From assembly GCA_002441345.1 (NCBI GenBank), contig DJVU01000059.1, forward strand, positions 1-53,768: DNA of 53,768 nucleotides, given 5' to 3'. The first letter of the stretch is position 1. The number at the start of each line of letters is the position of its first letter. The stretch comes from Bacteroidales bacterium UBA6248 (GTDB lineage Bacteria > Bacteroidota > Bacteroidia > Bacteroidales > Lentimicrobiaceae). This document shows positions 8,734-17,093 of the stretch, in pieces. Made by a program: the position numbers and the translations under genes. Below the pieces are notes generated by a model. It was not told where the DNA came from. It did no database searches and saw only the letters and a list, made by a program, of their open reading frames with translations.

Positions 8734-9624
8734 TTATTTATTGAAATTAACTTCTGCGGGCATGGAAATTTTCAGACTTCCATCGTTTTTAACGCTTAGT
8801 TTTACGGCATATACCAGAGTAACGCGCTCTTCACGAGTCTGGATGATGCGTGGCGTAAATTCGGCCGTCGGTGAAATCCATGTTATGGTTCCCTTCAGCT
8901 TTTTCAATCCCTCCGGAGTGTCGATCAGCACCCCGGCTTCATCTCCGGTTTTTACCGCCGAAAGCATATCACCGCTTATGTAAACACGTAAATCCATGGT
9001 TTCCATATCTGCAACCCGGAACAATGGTTTTCCGTAAGTGCTTAACTCTCCGGCTTCGGCAAAACGGTTCAGTATGGTGCCGCTAACCGGATGAACGATG
9101 TAGCAGCGCTTGAGCGACTCTCTTACCTGAGCGAGCTGTGCATCTATCACTCCGATTTCGCCTTCCAGACCGGGCAGCTGTGCCTTTACCGCATCTATCT
9201 GTCTGTCGGTAACGGCGATTGTTCCGGTAATATCATCGAGCTGTTTGGGAGTGGCAGCTTCCTCCTTCAGCAGATTTCCGATTCTGGTTTTGTCTTTCGA
9301 CAGATTTTCTTTTTGCTGCCGGTACACTTCGGCCTGTGCTGCAATGCCTGCGGCTTTTGCCTGCAGTGCCGACCGCTGTGCCATAAGTTGCCTTACCCTC
9401 AGATGCAGGTCGGTGGTATCGATAAGCCCGGCCGTATCTCCGGCTGCAACAATTTGTCCCTCAGTCACTTCAAGCCATAGGATTTTTCCGCCTGCTTCGG
9501 CCGATACAGTGGTTTCAACTGCTTCAAAATTGCCGTATGCATCGGATGTCCGGCTGTTGCGGTTGCACGATATGGCAACGGTCGCCAGTATGCAGATGCA
9601 CAGATTCAGGAGTCCGCGTTTCAT
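8734..9624 (-). CDS. HlyD-family periplasmic adaptor lipoprotein
   Basis: A 296-residue membrane fusion protein linking the inner-membrane exporter to TolC. The N-terminus is a lipoprotein signal with a Cys following ATVAIS. Next come a biotinyl-lipoyl-like half (EAGGKILWLEVTEGQIVAAG, about 44-63), an alpha-helical hairpin (about 75-170, heptad-rich, Gln/Ala/Leu), the second lipoyl half (HPVSGTILNRFAEAGELS) and a beta-barrel domain. This layout matches E. coli YbhG/EmrA-type adaptors. Its ATG overlaps the TolC stop (9621-9624). Confidence 0.9.
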   Translation of the reverse strand: MKRGLLNLCICILATVAISCNRNSRTSDAYGNFEAVETTVSAEAGGKILWLEVTEGQIVAAGDTAGLIDTTDLHLRVRQLMAQRSALQAKAAGIAAQAEVYRQQKENLSKDKTRIGNLLKEEAATPKQLDDITGTIAVTDRQIDAVKAQLPGLEGEIGVIDAQLAQVRESLKRCYIVHPVSGTILNRFAEAGELSTYGKPLFRVADMETMDLRVYISGDMLSAVKTGDEAGVLIDTPEGLKKLKGTITWISPTAEFTPRIIQTREERVTLVYAVKLSVKNDGSLKISMPAEVNFNK

Positions 9625-10922
9625 TTTTCAATGGTTTTTGTAAAGTTGTTAAGCAATCCCGATGTGCTGATGTAATTGAGTTTTGCCTGTCCCAGGCGGA
9701 TTCGGTTCAGACTCAGGTTCAGTTCTGCCCTGAGCAAAGCATTGTAATCGGTCAGATATTCCGATGATGTGATGATTCCCTGATCCAGACGTGCAGCAGC
9801 AGCAGAGGCCGTCTGTTTTCTCAGGCTGATGATACGATGGTCGGCAGCAATCAGGTTTTCGATTTTGCTGATGTCCTGTCTAAGCGTCTGAAGCGCAATC
9901 CTCTGGTTTCGTTCGTAGGTTTCCAGTTGTGTGTCAATAATTTGCTCCTTCAGCACCAGAATTTCTTCCTGCTTTTTCATCTTTCCCCAATCGTGAATAT
10001 TCCACGAAAGCCTGGCTCCCAGCAGGGCATACGGTTCAAAGTCATTCGACAGCATGTTGAGTCCGGGTCTTCCGTATCCTATTGATGAATAAGCGGATAT
10101 CCAGGGTCTTCGGCTTAATGTGTTAAGCACCTGAACACCGGAAAGCCGCTGTTTCTGAAGCAGAAAGGACTCAAACTCGGGTCTGCCTCTGGTATCCGGG
10201 GCAGGCAGCTCTTCGTAATGCGGCATTTCGAGTTCGAAATTCCGGATATTTTCTATGCCACAGAGCTCCTCCAGTCTGTACAGGGCCACCGCCCGGTTAT
10301 ATCCGTTTTCGGTAAGCATCTGTTCGATGCCGGTTATTTCTGCATCCAGAATAGCTGCATTCGACGGAAGCATTGTCCCGTTTTCTATTCCGGCTCTTAC
10401 ATTCTGAAGGCGGGCATAAAGCTCATCCATAGCAGCGCGGAGCAGTTTTTCGTTTTCCCGGAGACTCAGGATGCTGAAATAAATCTGGTTTACACTTTCC
10501 AGCAAGCGGTAGTTTTCCACTTTTACCGCGTTGATGTTGATCAGCATATCGATGCGGTCGTTGACTATCTGACGGTTTATGTTGCCCCCGTCCCATACAA
10601 GCTGATTTACCTCAGCCCAAAGCTTGTACTGGTCGCGTGCGATTTCGGGGATATCAAGTCCCGGAAGGCGGATGGGCAGTTCTGTAACGTCCGATTGCCA
10701 CGATGCTTGCGCGTTGAAGTTCATTTGCGGTAATTTCCGGGTGTGAAGCACTTCTTTCTGAATCCGGTGCATCTCCGGATAAAGTTCTGCCTGCCTTCCT
10801 GCCGGATTCATCCTAATGGCCTGTTTGTGGCACGAATCCAGGGTAAGCACTGCAGCTGTCTGTGCGGCAGCGGCAGCGGCAATACTTAAGGTCACGGCCA
10901 GACAGAAAGCATGTTTTTTCAT
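9621..10922 (-). CDS. TolC-family outer membrane efflux protein
   Basis: A 433-residue outer-membrane channel component. It has a signal peptide (MKKHAFCLAVTLSIAAAAAA, cut near AQT) and two OEP repeats. Each repeat has long amphipathic helices rich in Glu/Arg/Leu/Asn, separated by short strands (SAYSSIGYGRPGLNML is a beta segment). The length fits the TolC family (about 420-490). Both boundaries are ATGA overlaps, with the TetR gene (10919-10922) and the adaptor gene (9621-9624), so all are on one message. Confidence 0.9.
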   Translation of the reverse strand: MKKHAFCLAVTLSIAAAAAAQTAAVLTLDSCHKQAIRMNPAGRQAELYPEMHRIQKEVLHTRKLPQMNFNAQASWQSDVTELPIRLPGLDIPEIARDQYKLWAEVNQLVWDGGNINRQIVNDRIDMLININAVKVENYRLLESVNQIYFSILSLRENEKLLRAAMDELYARLQNVRAGIENGTMLPSNAAILDAEITGIEQMLTENGYNRAVALYRLEELCGIENIRNFELEMPHYEELPAPDTRGRPEFESFLLQKQRLSGVQVLNTLSRRPWISAYSSIGYGRPGLNMLSNDFEPYALLGARLSWNIHDWGKMKKQEEILVLKEQIIDTQLETYERNQRIALQTLRQDISKIENLIAADHRIISLRKQTASAAAARLDQGIITSSEYLTDYNALLRAELNLSLNRIRLGQAKLNYISTSGLLNNFTKTIEK

Positions 10923-11530
10923 GGCCTTCTTTTTATGGAATTGATAATCATTTGCGGAACCAGCTCCTTACGTTCCTGTATGAATGCATCAAAATTTTCC
11001 GGTTTCATCGGGAACATCCCCATGATGACTGGTTGAGCGATAAAAGGCAGCGCTATGAGCGACATCATGTTTACAACAAGATGGGTAACCGGTATATACT
11101 CAATTTCACCCGAACCGGCAGCTTCGTTTATCTGGTTTTCAAGTAATCTGAGATTTGGCCCGCTTTCTTTCAAACTTTCCAGAAGACGGTTTGGATTGCG
11201 GCTGAGCTCATGGAAAACAAAACCTGCGAATTCCGGGTTGCCCGAAAGAATATCGATATAGGTTGATGTGAATGTACGGATTTTATCGAAAAGAGGCATT
11301 TCGGAATTCATTATGCTTATCAGTCGCGGAAGAGTCATCTTCACCACATCCCTGAAAACCCGGTCGAAAAGTTTATCCTTACTGCGGAAATAATAGTGAA
11401 GCAAGGCTTTGTTGATCCCTGCTTCATCGGCAATTTCCTGCATCCGGGCTCCGTCAAATCCCTTACGGGTAAATACCTTTCGTGCTGCCCTGAATATTAT
11501 TTCTTCCGTTTTACTGTCGATCGTACCCAT
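10919..11530 (-). CDS. TetR/AcrR-family regulator
   Basis: A 203-residue repressor-type protein, first gene of the exporter operon. The N-terminal helix-turn-helix is clear: GFDGARMQEIADEAGI then ALLHYYFRSKDKLFDRVF (about residues 24-62). The C-terminal ligand-binding helical domain is divergent, as usual in the family. It resembles CecR/YbiH, which governs the E. coli ybhGFSR exporter, in both family and gene order. An imperfect palindrome overlapping its own promoter (11547-11562) suggests autorepression with release by an exporter substrate. Inducer unknown. Confidence 0.92.
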   Translation of the reverse strand: MGTIDSKTEEIIFRAARKVFTRKGFDGARMQEIADEAGINKALLHYYFRSKDKLFDRVFRDVVKMTLPRLISIMNSEMPLFDKIRTFTSTYIDILSGNPEFAGFVFHELSRNPNRLLESLKESGPNLRLLENQINEAAGSGEIEYIPVTHLVVNMMSLIALPFIAQPVIMGMFPMKPENFDAFIQERKELVPQMIINSIKRRP

Positions 11531-11546
11531 GCCTTAACCAAATAAT

Positions 11547-11562
11547 TTAACCAGATGGTCAA
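11547..11562. promoter_or_regulatory. Candidate TetR-family operator
   Basis: TTAACCAGATGGTCAA is an imperfect palindrome (6 of 7 arm positions match). It overlaps the last bases of the -7 element of the exporter operon. A related half site, TTAACCAAA, starts at about 11534. The position would block RNA polymerase. Confidence 0.5.
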
Positions 11563-11567
11563 ATGTA
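11560..11567 (-). promoter_or_regulatory. Exporter operon -7 promoter element
   Basis: TACATTTG on the minus strand, a perfect TAnnTTTG match, about 30 bases before the TetR ATG. It would drive the eight-gene operon. Confidence 0.65.
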
Positions 11568-11573
11568 CAATAT

Positions 11574-11620
11574 AAAAACGGCACACTTCAGATTTTTCAT
11601 AAGAAAAATGCAGTGTGCCG
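11574..11620 (-). terminator. Intrinsic terminator of the DUF4837 gene
   Basis: The 9-bp arms CGGCACACT and AGTGTGCCG (11579-11587 with 11612-11620) enclose a second, inner A/T stem. On the minus strand the hairpin is followed by UUUUU (11574-11578). It starts 10 bases after the stop at 11631 and ends just upstream of the exporter promoter. Confidence 0.88.
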
Positions 11621-11630
11621 AAAGAATTAC

Positions 11631-12635
11631 TTAGTTCTCAAGAATGTCAAAGCTCAGCAGCACGGCCTGAACCTGTTTCAGGTAATTGCGTTTCGACTGA
11701 TTGGGGGCATACACATAGCCGTCGAGGCCGATCACCATGTTGTTTTTTACATCAACGAAGGTATAGTTAAGGAAGGGACCGCCCATAAAGTCCTTTCGAA
11801 CCTCCCATAATCCGCGCATTTCGGTCGATCGCATATCTTTCAGCGTAATGGTGCGGGCGGCGGGCGGCATAACGTCTTCCGCAACGATCATAAACGACCC
11901 TTCGCTTGGGCCGGGTACGTAAAGTTGAGTGAACTGATTGCGTATCGATCTTATTTTGTTGGCATTAAATGCCAGGGTGTCGGTATAGGGATAGGCATAA
12001 ATAAGGATTCCCTGACTCATCACATTGGTTTCGCGGCGAAGCCATATAAAATTGTTTGTATCCACTGCCAGGTAATAGTCTTTCGGTACGTTCAGATCCA
12101 GCCCGAATTTATTGCGTATGGCCTTGATTGCGTCGATGTTGAAGTTTTTACGGTAGAGTTCCTGTATTTTTTCAATTTCGGCGTTATCAAACAGGTTCAG
12201 GATTTCTTCGCGACGTTCGATGAATTGTTCTTTTATCCCCTCAATGGTAGGCGATGAAATTTTAACAACCCTTTGCGGCCTGGCCCATACATTCCGTCTG
12301 ATTTCAATTTTGGGTGCCGTAAGTGAGCTGTCGATGGCAATAATAAAAATATTACGGTGGTTTTGAAGCAATTTCCCAAAGCCGTCAACTTTTACCTGAA
12401 TCAGTTTGTACAGTGGTTCAGGCTGAGGCATTCCCGGAAACGGGCCATCGAAAAAGTCGCGAATGGTATCGCCTGCAGAGCTTTTCCACAGATTGTTTTC
12501 CGACACCACCACGATTTCCGACGATTGACCCGTTGAAGATGGTTTTGTGGTTGTTTCGGTGTCGCACGACGAAATTGCAGCAATTAATCCCGGCAACATC
12601 AGCAGGGAAAGTATTCTTCCGGATATTTTTTTCAT
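11631..12635 (-). CDS. DUF4837 family lipoprotein
   Basis: A 334-residue protein with a lipoprotein signal (MKKISGRILSLLMLPG, then a lipobox ending AAISSC). The mature part begins with a Ser/Thr-rich linker and then the DUF4837 hallmark EIVVVSENNLWKSSAGD. A conserved aromatic region, LWEVRKDFMGGPF, follows near residue 270. The family is restricted to Bacteroidetes and has no established function that I know of; the predicted site is the periplasmic face of a membrane. It has its own promoter and terminator. Confidence 0.88.
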   Translation of the reverse strand: MKKISGRILSLLMLPGLIAAISSCDTETTTKPSSTGQSSEIVVVSENNLWKSSAGDTIRDFFDGPFPGMPQPEPLYKLIQVKVDGFGKLLQNHRNIFIIAIDSSLTAPKIEIRRNVWARPQRVVKISSPTIEGIKEQFIERREEILNLFDNAEIEKIQELYRKNFNIDAIKAIRNKFGLDLNVPKDYYLAVDTNNFIWLRRETNVMSQGILIYAYPYTDTLAFNANKIRSIRNQFTQLYVPGPSEGSFMIVAEDVMPPAARTITLKDMRSTEMRGLWEVRKDFMGGPFLNYTFVDVKNNMVIGLDGYVYAPNQSKRNYLKQVQAVLLSFDILEN

Positions 12636-12690
12636 ATCAGCCTGAAATGATTTAGATTCCGTAAAAGGAGCGATTACACCTGATAACGGA

Positions 12691-12698
12691 CAAAGATA
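12691..12698 (-). promoter_or_regulatory. DUF4837 gene -7 promoter element
   Basis: TATCTTTG on the minus strand, a consensus TAnnTTTG. It is about 55 bases upstream of the ATG at 12635. Confidence 0.55.
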
Positions 12699-12755
12699 CC
12701 TGTTTATTGGATATATGAACGAACCGATCCGTTAACCAAAAAGCCAGACTGTCGT

Positions 12756-14813
12756 TTACGACAGGGTGTTTAGCTTGATTTTCTGGCCGGGTCTGAGATC
12801 CTTTTCATTGATGATGTTGTTGAGCTTTTTAATTTCCTCAACCGTCACACCTTCATACTTTTGTGCTATTTTCCAAAGGGTATCGCCCTGTTGCACGGTA
12901 TAGTAGCGGTAATTCTGATTATCGCTGCCTTTATTATCCGGCGTTTGTGTTTCTGCGGTTTCGATGCGTTCCGTAACGGTCGTTTTCCCGACAACAAGTT
13001 TCTGGCCTGTCCGGATGATGTTCCCTTGTATATTGTTCCAGCTTCGGATGCTCGAAACGGATGTTTTATAGCGTTCAGCTATACCACCGAGGGTTTCCCC
13101 CGATTTCACCTGGTGGTATTTATTGGAGGTTTTAGTAATCACTTTTACACTTGCTGAATCCTTGTTCTGCTCCGAAGCAGTATATTCGGCGACGGTGTCC
13201 GCATTTTCGGTTCCCTCTTTGTCTGCTGAAACTTCGGCGAGCTGATTGTCAGAGGATTCTTCAACCTGTTTCCTTGCAACTATCAGGTTTTCACCTATTT
13301 TTATATTCGTTGAACTAAGGTTGTTCAACGACTGGATATTTGCAACGGTGGTATTATACGAAGAGGCGATTTTTCCGAGGGTTTCGCCAGCTTTCACTTT
13401 ATGGTAAACGTTTTCTGACCGTGCTAACTGACCGTTTTGATGCGCTGCAGAGTTAGCTGCCGCCGCCTGTGTCTGTGCATTCGAAGAGGTTTTGGGTCCA
13501 GACAGGGCATAATTTGCCGGCACCGATACTTCGGGTCGTACAATCAGCCTCTGACCAATCTGAAGATTGGTTGACCGCAGCTTATTCCAGCGTTTGAGAT
13601 CTTCAACGCTGCAGTGGTATTTACGTGCAATTACCCCCAGACTCTCGCCCTTTTTAACTTTGTGATATTCCGCCTGGGTCACGGTTTTCATCATAGAGAG
13701 AATTTCTTCCTTCTCATTCCGGGCCTGGGCATTTATGGCATAAAGCCGGGCTTCGTTGTTTACAAAGTCGCCGATGTATTTTTTCTGAAGCCTCAGAATG
13801 TAGGTATTGTCTTTGGTTGCCGGAATTACTCCACTTTTATAAGCCGGATTCAGGAATGCTATTTCATCTTCCGGGATGTTCAGTGAAGTGGAAATTTGTT
13901 TAAAGCTCAGTACATCCTTTACCACAACGGTATCTATCTCAAAATGGTGGAAAAGCGGCTGAACGGGCCGTAGGTTGTGCTCGGCTGCATAGCTCATTAC
14001 ATAGTTTACGGCAATAAATGCAGGCACATACCCTCTTGTTTCCATAGGCAGAAAGGGCCTTATCTGCCAGAAGTCCATTTTTCCGCCTGAGCGACGGATG
14101 GCCTTATTCACGTTACCGGCTCCCGAATTATAGGCTGCCAGCACCAGCAGCCAGTCGCCGTACATTTTGTACAGGTCGTTCATATGCTCGCAGGCTGCTA
14201 TGGTAGCTTTCAAAGGGTCGCGACGGTCATCTACAAGAGAGGTAACATTCAGATTGTACATCTTACCGGTACCATACATAAACTGCCACAAACCAGTTGC
14301 ACCAACCCTTGATCTGGCAACGGGATTAAGCGCCGATTCAACAATCGCCAGATATTTCAGCTCCAGTGGCATATTATGACGATCGAGCTGCTCCTCAAAC
14401 ATCGGGAAATAAATCTGAGCCAGTCCCATAACCCGCTGCATCAGCACGCGCTTTTTCGTAGCATACAACTCAATATAGTCTCTCACATACTGGTTATACG
14501 TAAGATTTATGGGTGTGGCAGCATCCAGTTTTTTCAGCCTGCTGTAGTAAACGGAGTCGGCATACACAGGAACAAATCCGGGTGTAAAGCCAAACACATC
14601 CCTCAGGGTTTCGTCTGTCGGACATTCAAAGCCTTCGAAATAACGGAGGGCAGCCAGGCTGTCGAGCGACGCTGCTATAAAGTCATCCTTGATAAAATCG
14701 AAGGTATTTGTTGTGGTATCGGCATCCGTTGCAGGTCTTACCTGTGCCTGGAGGCGCATAAATACCGGAATGATTACAAAAAATGCAAGTGTCAGTGAAA
14801 CGAGTTGCTTCAT
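12756..14813 (-). CDS. MltD-like lytic transglycosylase with four LysM domains
   Basis: A secreted murein hydrolase of 685 residues. It has a signal peptide (MKQLVSLTLAFFVIIPVF), an SLT transglycosylase domain (about 105-260) with catalytic Glu in LAIVESALNP and the GLWQFM and NSGAGNVNKAI motifs, and a linker region. Four LysM peptidoglycan-binding repeats follow: KVKKGESLGVIARKYH, KVKAGETLGKIASSYN, QVKSGETLGGIAERYK and TVQQGDTLWKIAQKYE. E. coli MltD carries two LysM repeats; four is within the range seen in this phylum. The reading frame extends to 14867, but the signal peptide places the start at 14813. A short hairpin (CTGTCG/CGACAG, 12749-12764) spans the stop codon and may help termination. 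Confidence 0.92.
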   Translation of the reverse strand: MKQLVSLTLAFFVIIPVFMRLQAQVRPATDADTTTNTFDFIKDDFIAASLDSLAALRYFEGFECPTDETLRDVFGFTPGFVPVYADSVYYSRLKKLDAATPINLTYNQYVRDYIELYATKKRVLMQRVMGLAQIYFPMFEEQLDRHNMPLELKYLAIVESALNPVARSRVGATGLWQFMYGTGKMYNLNVTSLVDDRRDPLKATIAACEHMNDLYKMYGDWLLVLAAYNSGAGNVNKAIRRSGGKMDFWQIRPFLPMETRGYVPAFIAVNYVMSYAAEHNLRPVQPLFHHFEIDTVVVKDVLSFKQISTSLNIPEDEIAFLNPAYKSGVIPATKDNTYILRLQKKYIGDFVNNEARLYAINAQARNEKEEILSMMKTVTQAEYHKVKKGESLGVIARKYHCSVEDLKRWNKLRSTNLQIGQRLIVRPEVSVPANYALSGPKTSSNAQTQAAAANSAAHQNGQLARSENVYHKVKAGETLGKIASSYNTTVANIQSLNNLSSTNIKIGENLIVARKQVEESSDNQLAEVSADKEGTENADTVAEYTASEQNKDSASVKVITKTSNKYHQVKSGETLGGIAERYKTSVSSIRSWNNIQGNIIRTGQKLVVGKTTVTERIETAETQTPDNKGSDNQNYRYYTVQQGDTLWKIAQKYEGVTVEEIKKLNNIINEKDLRPGQKIKLNTLS

Positions 14814-15232
14814 CAGATTGTATGTTTTATTTCGATACCGGACTTCACATTGCCGTAATGCTGTCAAAAACCCGGAAGCCCGGATTTCTCAGCTTTGCTA
14901 TCGTTGTCACAAGTGCTTGTGATACACCCCGGTAAAAATGTTTCCTTAAATCCCTGATACGGAACATTCGCAAAAATAATGGTTAAATCTGAACCCTGCC
15001 GGATTTTTAACATTTTTTACACTGATGTTGCCGAACGGCTTGTTCAATCGTGGTCTGGGCCGGTAAAAAAACTCCTGACGCAGAATTTTCCGGTTCTAAC
15101 CGTATGAATTATCCCAATTTTCCGGTCCGGCATCCCGCAAAAATCGATCCGGAGATTCATAAAACTGCGTGCAAAATATTCCGCATGTACATTTTAATAA
15201 ATTCAATAACAGCGGTCGAACCGTTGTGGAAA
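14814..15232. other. Intergenic leader region
   Basis: A 419-base gap without a credible gene; the 103-codon plus-strand frame at 15050 has no family features. It holds the likely transglycosylase promoter (14971-14978), a perfect palindrome TCACAAG-TG-CTTGTGA (14907-14922) inside the transcribed leader, and the 3' end of the sigma/anti-sigma operon, where I see no strong terminator. Confidence 0.6.
14971..14978 (-). promoter_or_regulatory. MltD-like gene -7 promoter element
   Basis: TATTTTTG followed by C on the minus strand. It implies a leader of about 150 nt for the LysM transglycosylase gene. Confidence 0.5.
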
Positions 15233-16369
15233 CTACCCTGCAAGAGTAAACCTTACCGGCATGGCGAACTGTGTTCTGACGGGTTTCCCGCGCTGATATC
15301 CCGGTTTCCAGGCCGGCATCAGGTTCAGTACCCGGATTACCTCACGATCGGTGGACGCTGACAGCCCCCGAAGTATGCGGATATTCGAAATCCTGCCATC
15401 CGTACCTATCACAAACGTAACGTAAACCGTTCCGTGTATGCCGTCTTCCCTTGCATCCTTTGGATAACGGATGTTTTCAGCCAGAAACCTGTGCAGGGCT
15501 TCCTGACCGCCAGGGTATCCGGGCATTTGCTCCACCACCACAAAAATTTCTTCTTCTTCTGCTTCTTCCTCCATCACAATCTGGCCGGCCGTATTGCTTT
15601 CCAGCATCATTTCATACGAATCCTCATCCGCAACAGCGGGCATGGATTCAGCTTGCTGCATTTCCGCTCTCTCCGTCGTTTTGCTCTTTATGGCCGGTTT
15701 AGCCGGGGTTTCACCGGAACCGCTCCCTTCGTCGTCAACCGTAAGCGGAACTACCGGTAGGGGCGGGGGAGGGATATACGTAAGCAATCCTCCTTCTTCG
15801 CTCACGCTGGTTATTACCTCCCCGTCGGTGAGTGCAAAGTTTGCATCGGAGTACAACCTTTCATCGTTTTTAAGGATGTACTGCTGGTTTAGCGACTTGC
15901 CATCGAACCGGAGAATAAACCGGGTGCCTACTGCTATCAGAACCAGTATTCCGGCAACAGCCAGATATCTGTAAAGAACATTGCCGCTTTCACCCGGGGA
16001 GCCGGATGTTGATTTGTGCCCGGTCATGGAATCGTCGTGAGAAGGAGATGTTGAATGCCGGTCCGGACGGTATCCATGGGTTGTTTGTGGCATCGGGGCG
16101 GATGCTGCTGCAGGCTGTTTGGCGGCAGCTTGCCTCACAAGCTCCTCCTGCATTTTCTTTCTGACCTTACTCAGGTCTTCTGCTGCGGTTCCGGGTTCAG
16201 TAAAGGAATATCCTTCCGCTGCCATGGCACAAAAAGCACATTCCGAAATATGATCCGCTACGGTGTGGGTATCTTCGGGAGTGAGCGAACCGGTACAATA
16301 CCGCTCAAGCCCTTCCGCTGAAAGGCAACCCGAAGGTTCAAAAAGCCGTTTTACCGGTGCGTGTTCCAT
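15233..16369 (-). CDS. Anti-sigma zinc-finger / TonB C-terminal fusion
   Basis: A 378-residue single-pass membrane protein. The cytoplasmic N-terminus has a zinc-anti-sigma motif HX3CX2C (His40, Cys44, Cys47). A Ser/Pro-rich linker, one membrane segment (about 132-153) and an acidic Pro-rich periplasmic spacer follow, with PPPPLPVVP and a Glu run. The C-terminal TonB domain (about 285-378) includes YPGGQEALHRFLAENIRYP and GTVYVTFVIGTDGRISN. It lies 64 bases after an ECF sigma gene and is probably its partner. The design would join sigma sequestration inside the cell to a TonB-like domain in the periplasm. Some TonB-C proteins of this phylum do not energise transport, so that role is uncertain. 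Confidence 0.85.
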   Translation of the reverse strand: MEHAPVKRLFEPSGCLSAEGLERYCTGSLTPEDTHTVADHISECAFCAMAAEGYSFTEPGTAAEDLSKVRKKMQEELVRQAAAKQPAAASAPMPQTTHGYRPDRHSTSPSHDDSMTGHKSTSGSPGESGNVLYRYLAVAGILVLIAVGTRFILRFDGKSLNQQYILKNDERLYSDANFALTDGEVITSVSEEGGLLTYIPPPPLPVVPLTVDDEGSGSGETPAKPAIKSKTTERAEMQQAESMPAVADEDSYEMMLESNTAGQIVMEEEAEEEEIFVVVEQMPGYPGGQEALHRFLAENIRYPKDAREDGIHGTVYVTFVIGTDGRISNIRILRGLSASTDREVIRVLNLMPAWKPGYQRGKPVRTQFAMPVRFTLAG

Positions 16370-16433
16370 TTTTTATTATTCGTTATAATGGTATTCAATT
16401 TTTTCTGTTTCTTCGCTGGTGATCACGTTTCGT

Positions 16434-17030
16434 TTATGTGTCGAAGTAGCTCTCCAGTTTGTTTTTCAGATTGCGTTTCCCGTTCTGGATATGACTCTTC
16501 ACTTCCTTGAAAGTAAATCCGGTTTGCCTCTCAATATCGCTGTATGGCATTCCGTCGAGGTAAAACATCATTATACACTGCTGTTGCCCGGGAGTTAATT
16601 CGCCAATGGCTTTATGCAGCAATTTGTACTGTTCTTCCTGTTCAGCAGATATAAGATTCAGGAAACCACCATTTTCCATAACATCCCCCATAAGATTGTC
16701 AATCCATTCAACCGATGATCCCATTCTTCTGTTTTGCCTTATGGTAAGTGCACAGTGCGTCCTGGTAATGGTAAACAGCCAGGATTTGAAGTTTCGGATT
16801 TCATACTTACGGATGTAACCGGGAAGTTTTACAAAGATATCCATAAGTCCGTCTCTGGCATCTTCGCGATTGTGGAAGTAGTTGTAACATACCCCGATTA
16901 CCAGGTGGGCATACCTGCGGAATAATTCAGCGATAATTTCGTTGTACTCCGTGTCCTTGTATAACTCGCACAACTCCTCATCAGAGGTGCGGCTGAATGG
17001 TCCGTCGAAGGGCAGGTCAGGGATGATCAC
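16434..17030 (-). CDS. ECF-type RNA polymerase sigma factor
   Basis: A 198-residue sigma-70 family factor of the extracytoplasmic-function group. Region 2 spans about 35-105 (FRRYAHLVIGVCYNYFHNRE, then FKSWLFTITRTHC), and region 4 spans about 130-190 (LTPGQQQCIMMFYLDGMPYS then DIERQTGFTFKEVKSHI). The start is GTG (17028-17030); no earlier Met fits. A CGGGTTACCCG palindrome abuts the GTG and could mask initiation. It is co-directional with the anti-sigma/TonB gene. Target genes are unknown; no FecR or TonB receptor is adjacent, so iron uptake is not indicated. Confidence 0.92.
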   Translation of the reverse strand: MIIPDLPFDGPFSRTSDEELCELYKDTEYNEIIAELFRRYAHLVIGVCYNYFHNREDARDGLMDIFVKLPGYIRKYEIRNFKSWLFTITRTHCALTIRQNRRMGSSVEWIDNLMGDVMENGGFLNLISAEQEEQYKLLHKAIGELTPGQQQCIMMFYLDGMPYSDIERQTGFTFKEVKSHIQNGKRNLKNKLESYFDT

Positions 17031-17093
17031 GCGGGTAACCCGTTGTTGTGTTATGTATATTCATGAACGGAAGATGGCGTGCGGGTAGTATTT

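Noticed and set aside
15050..15361. A 103-codon plus-strand frame
   Set aside because: It runs into the antisense of the TonB domain and has no signal, motif or promoter.
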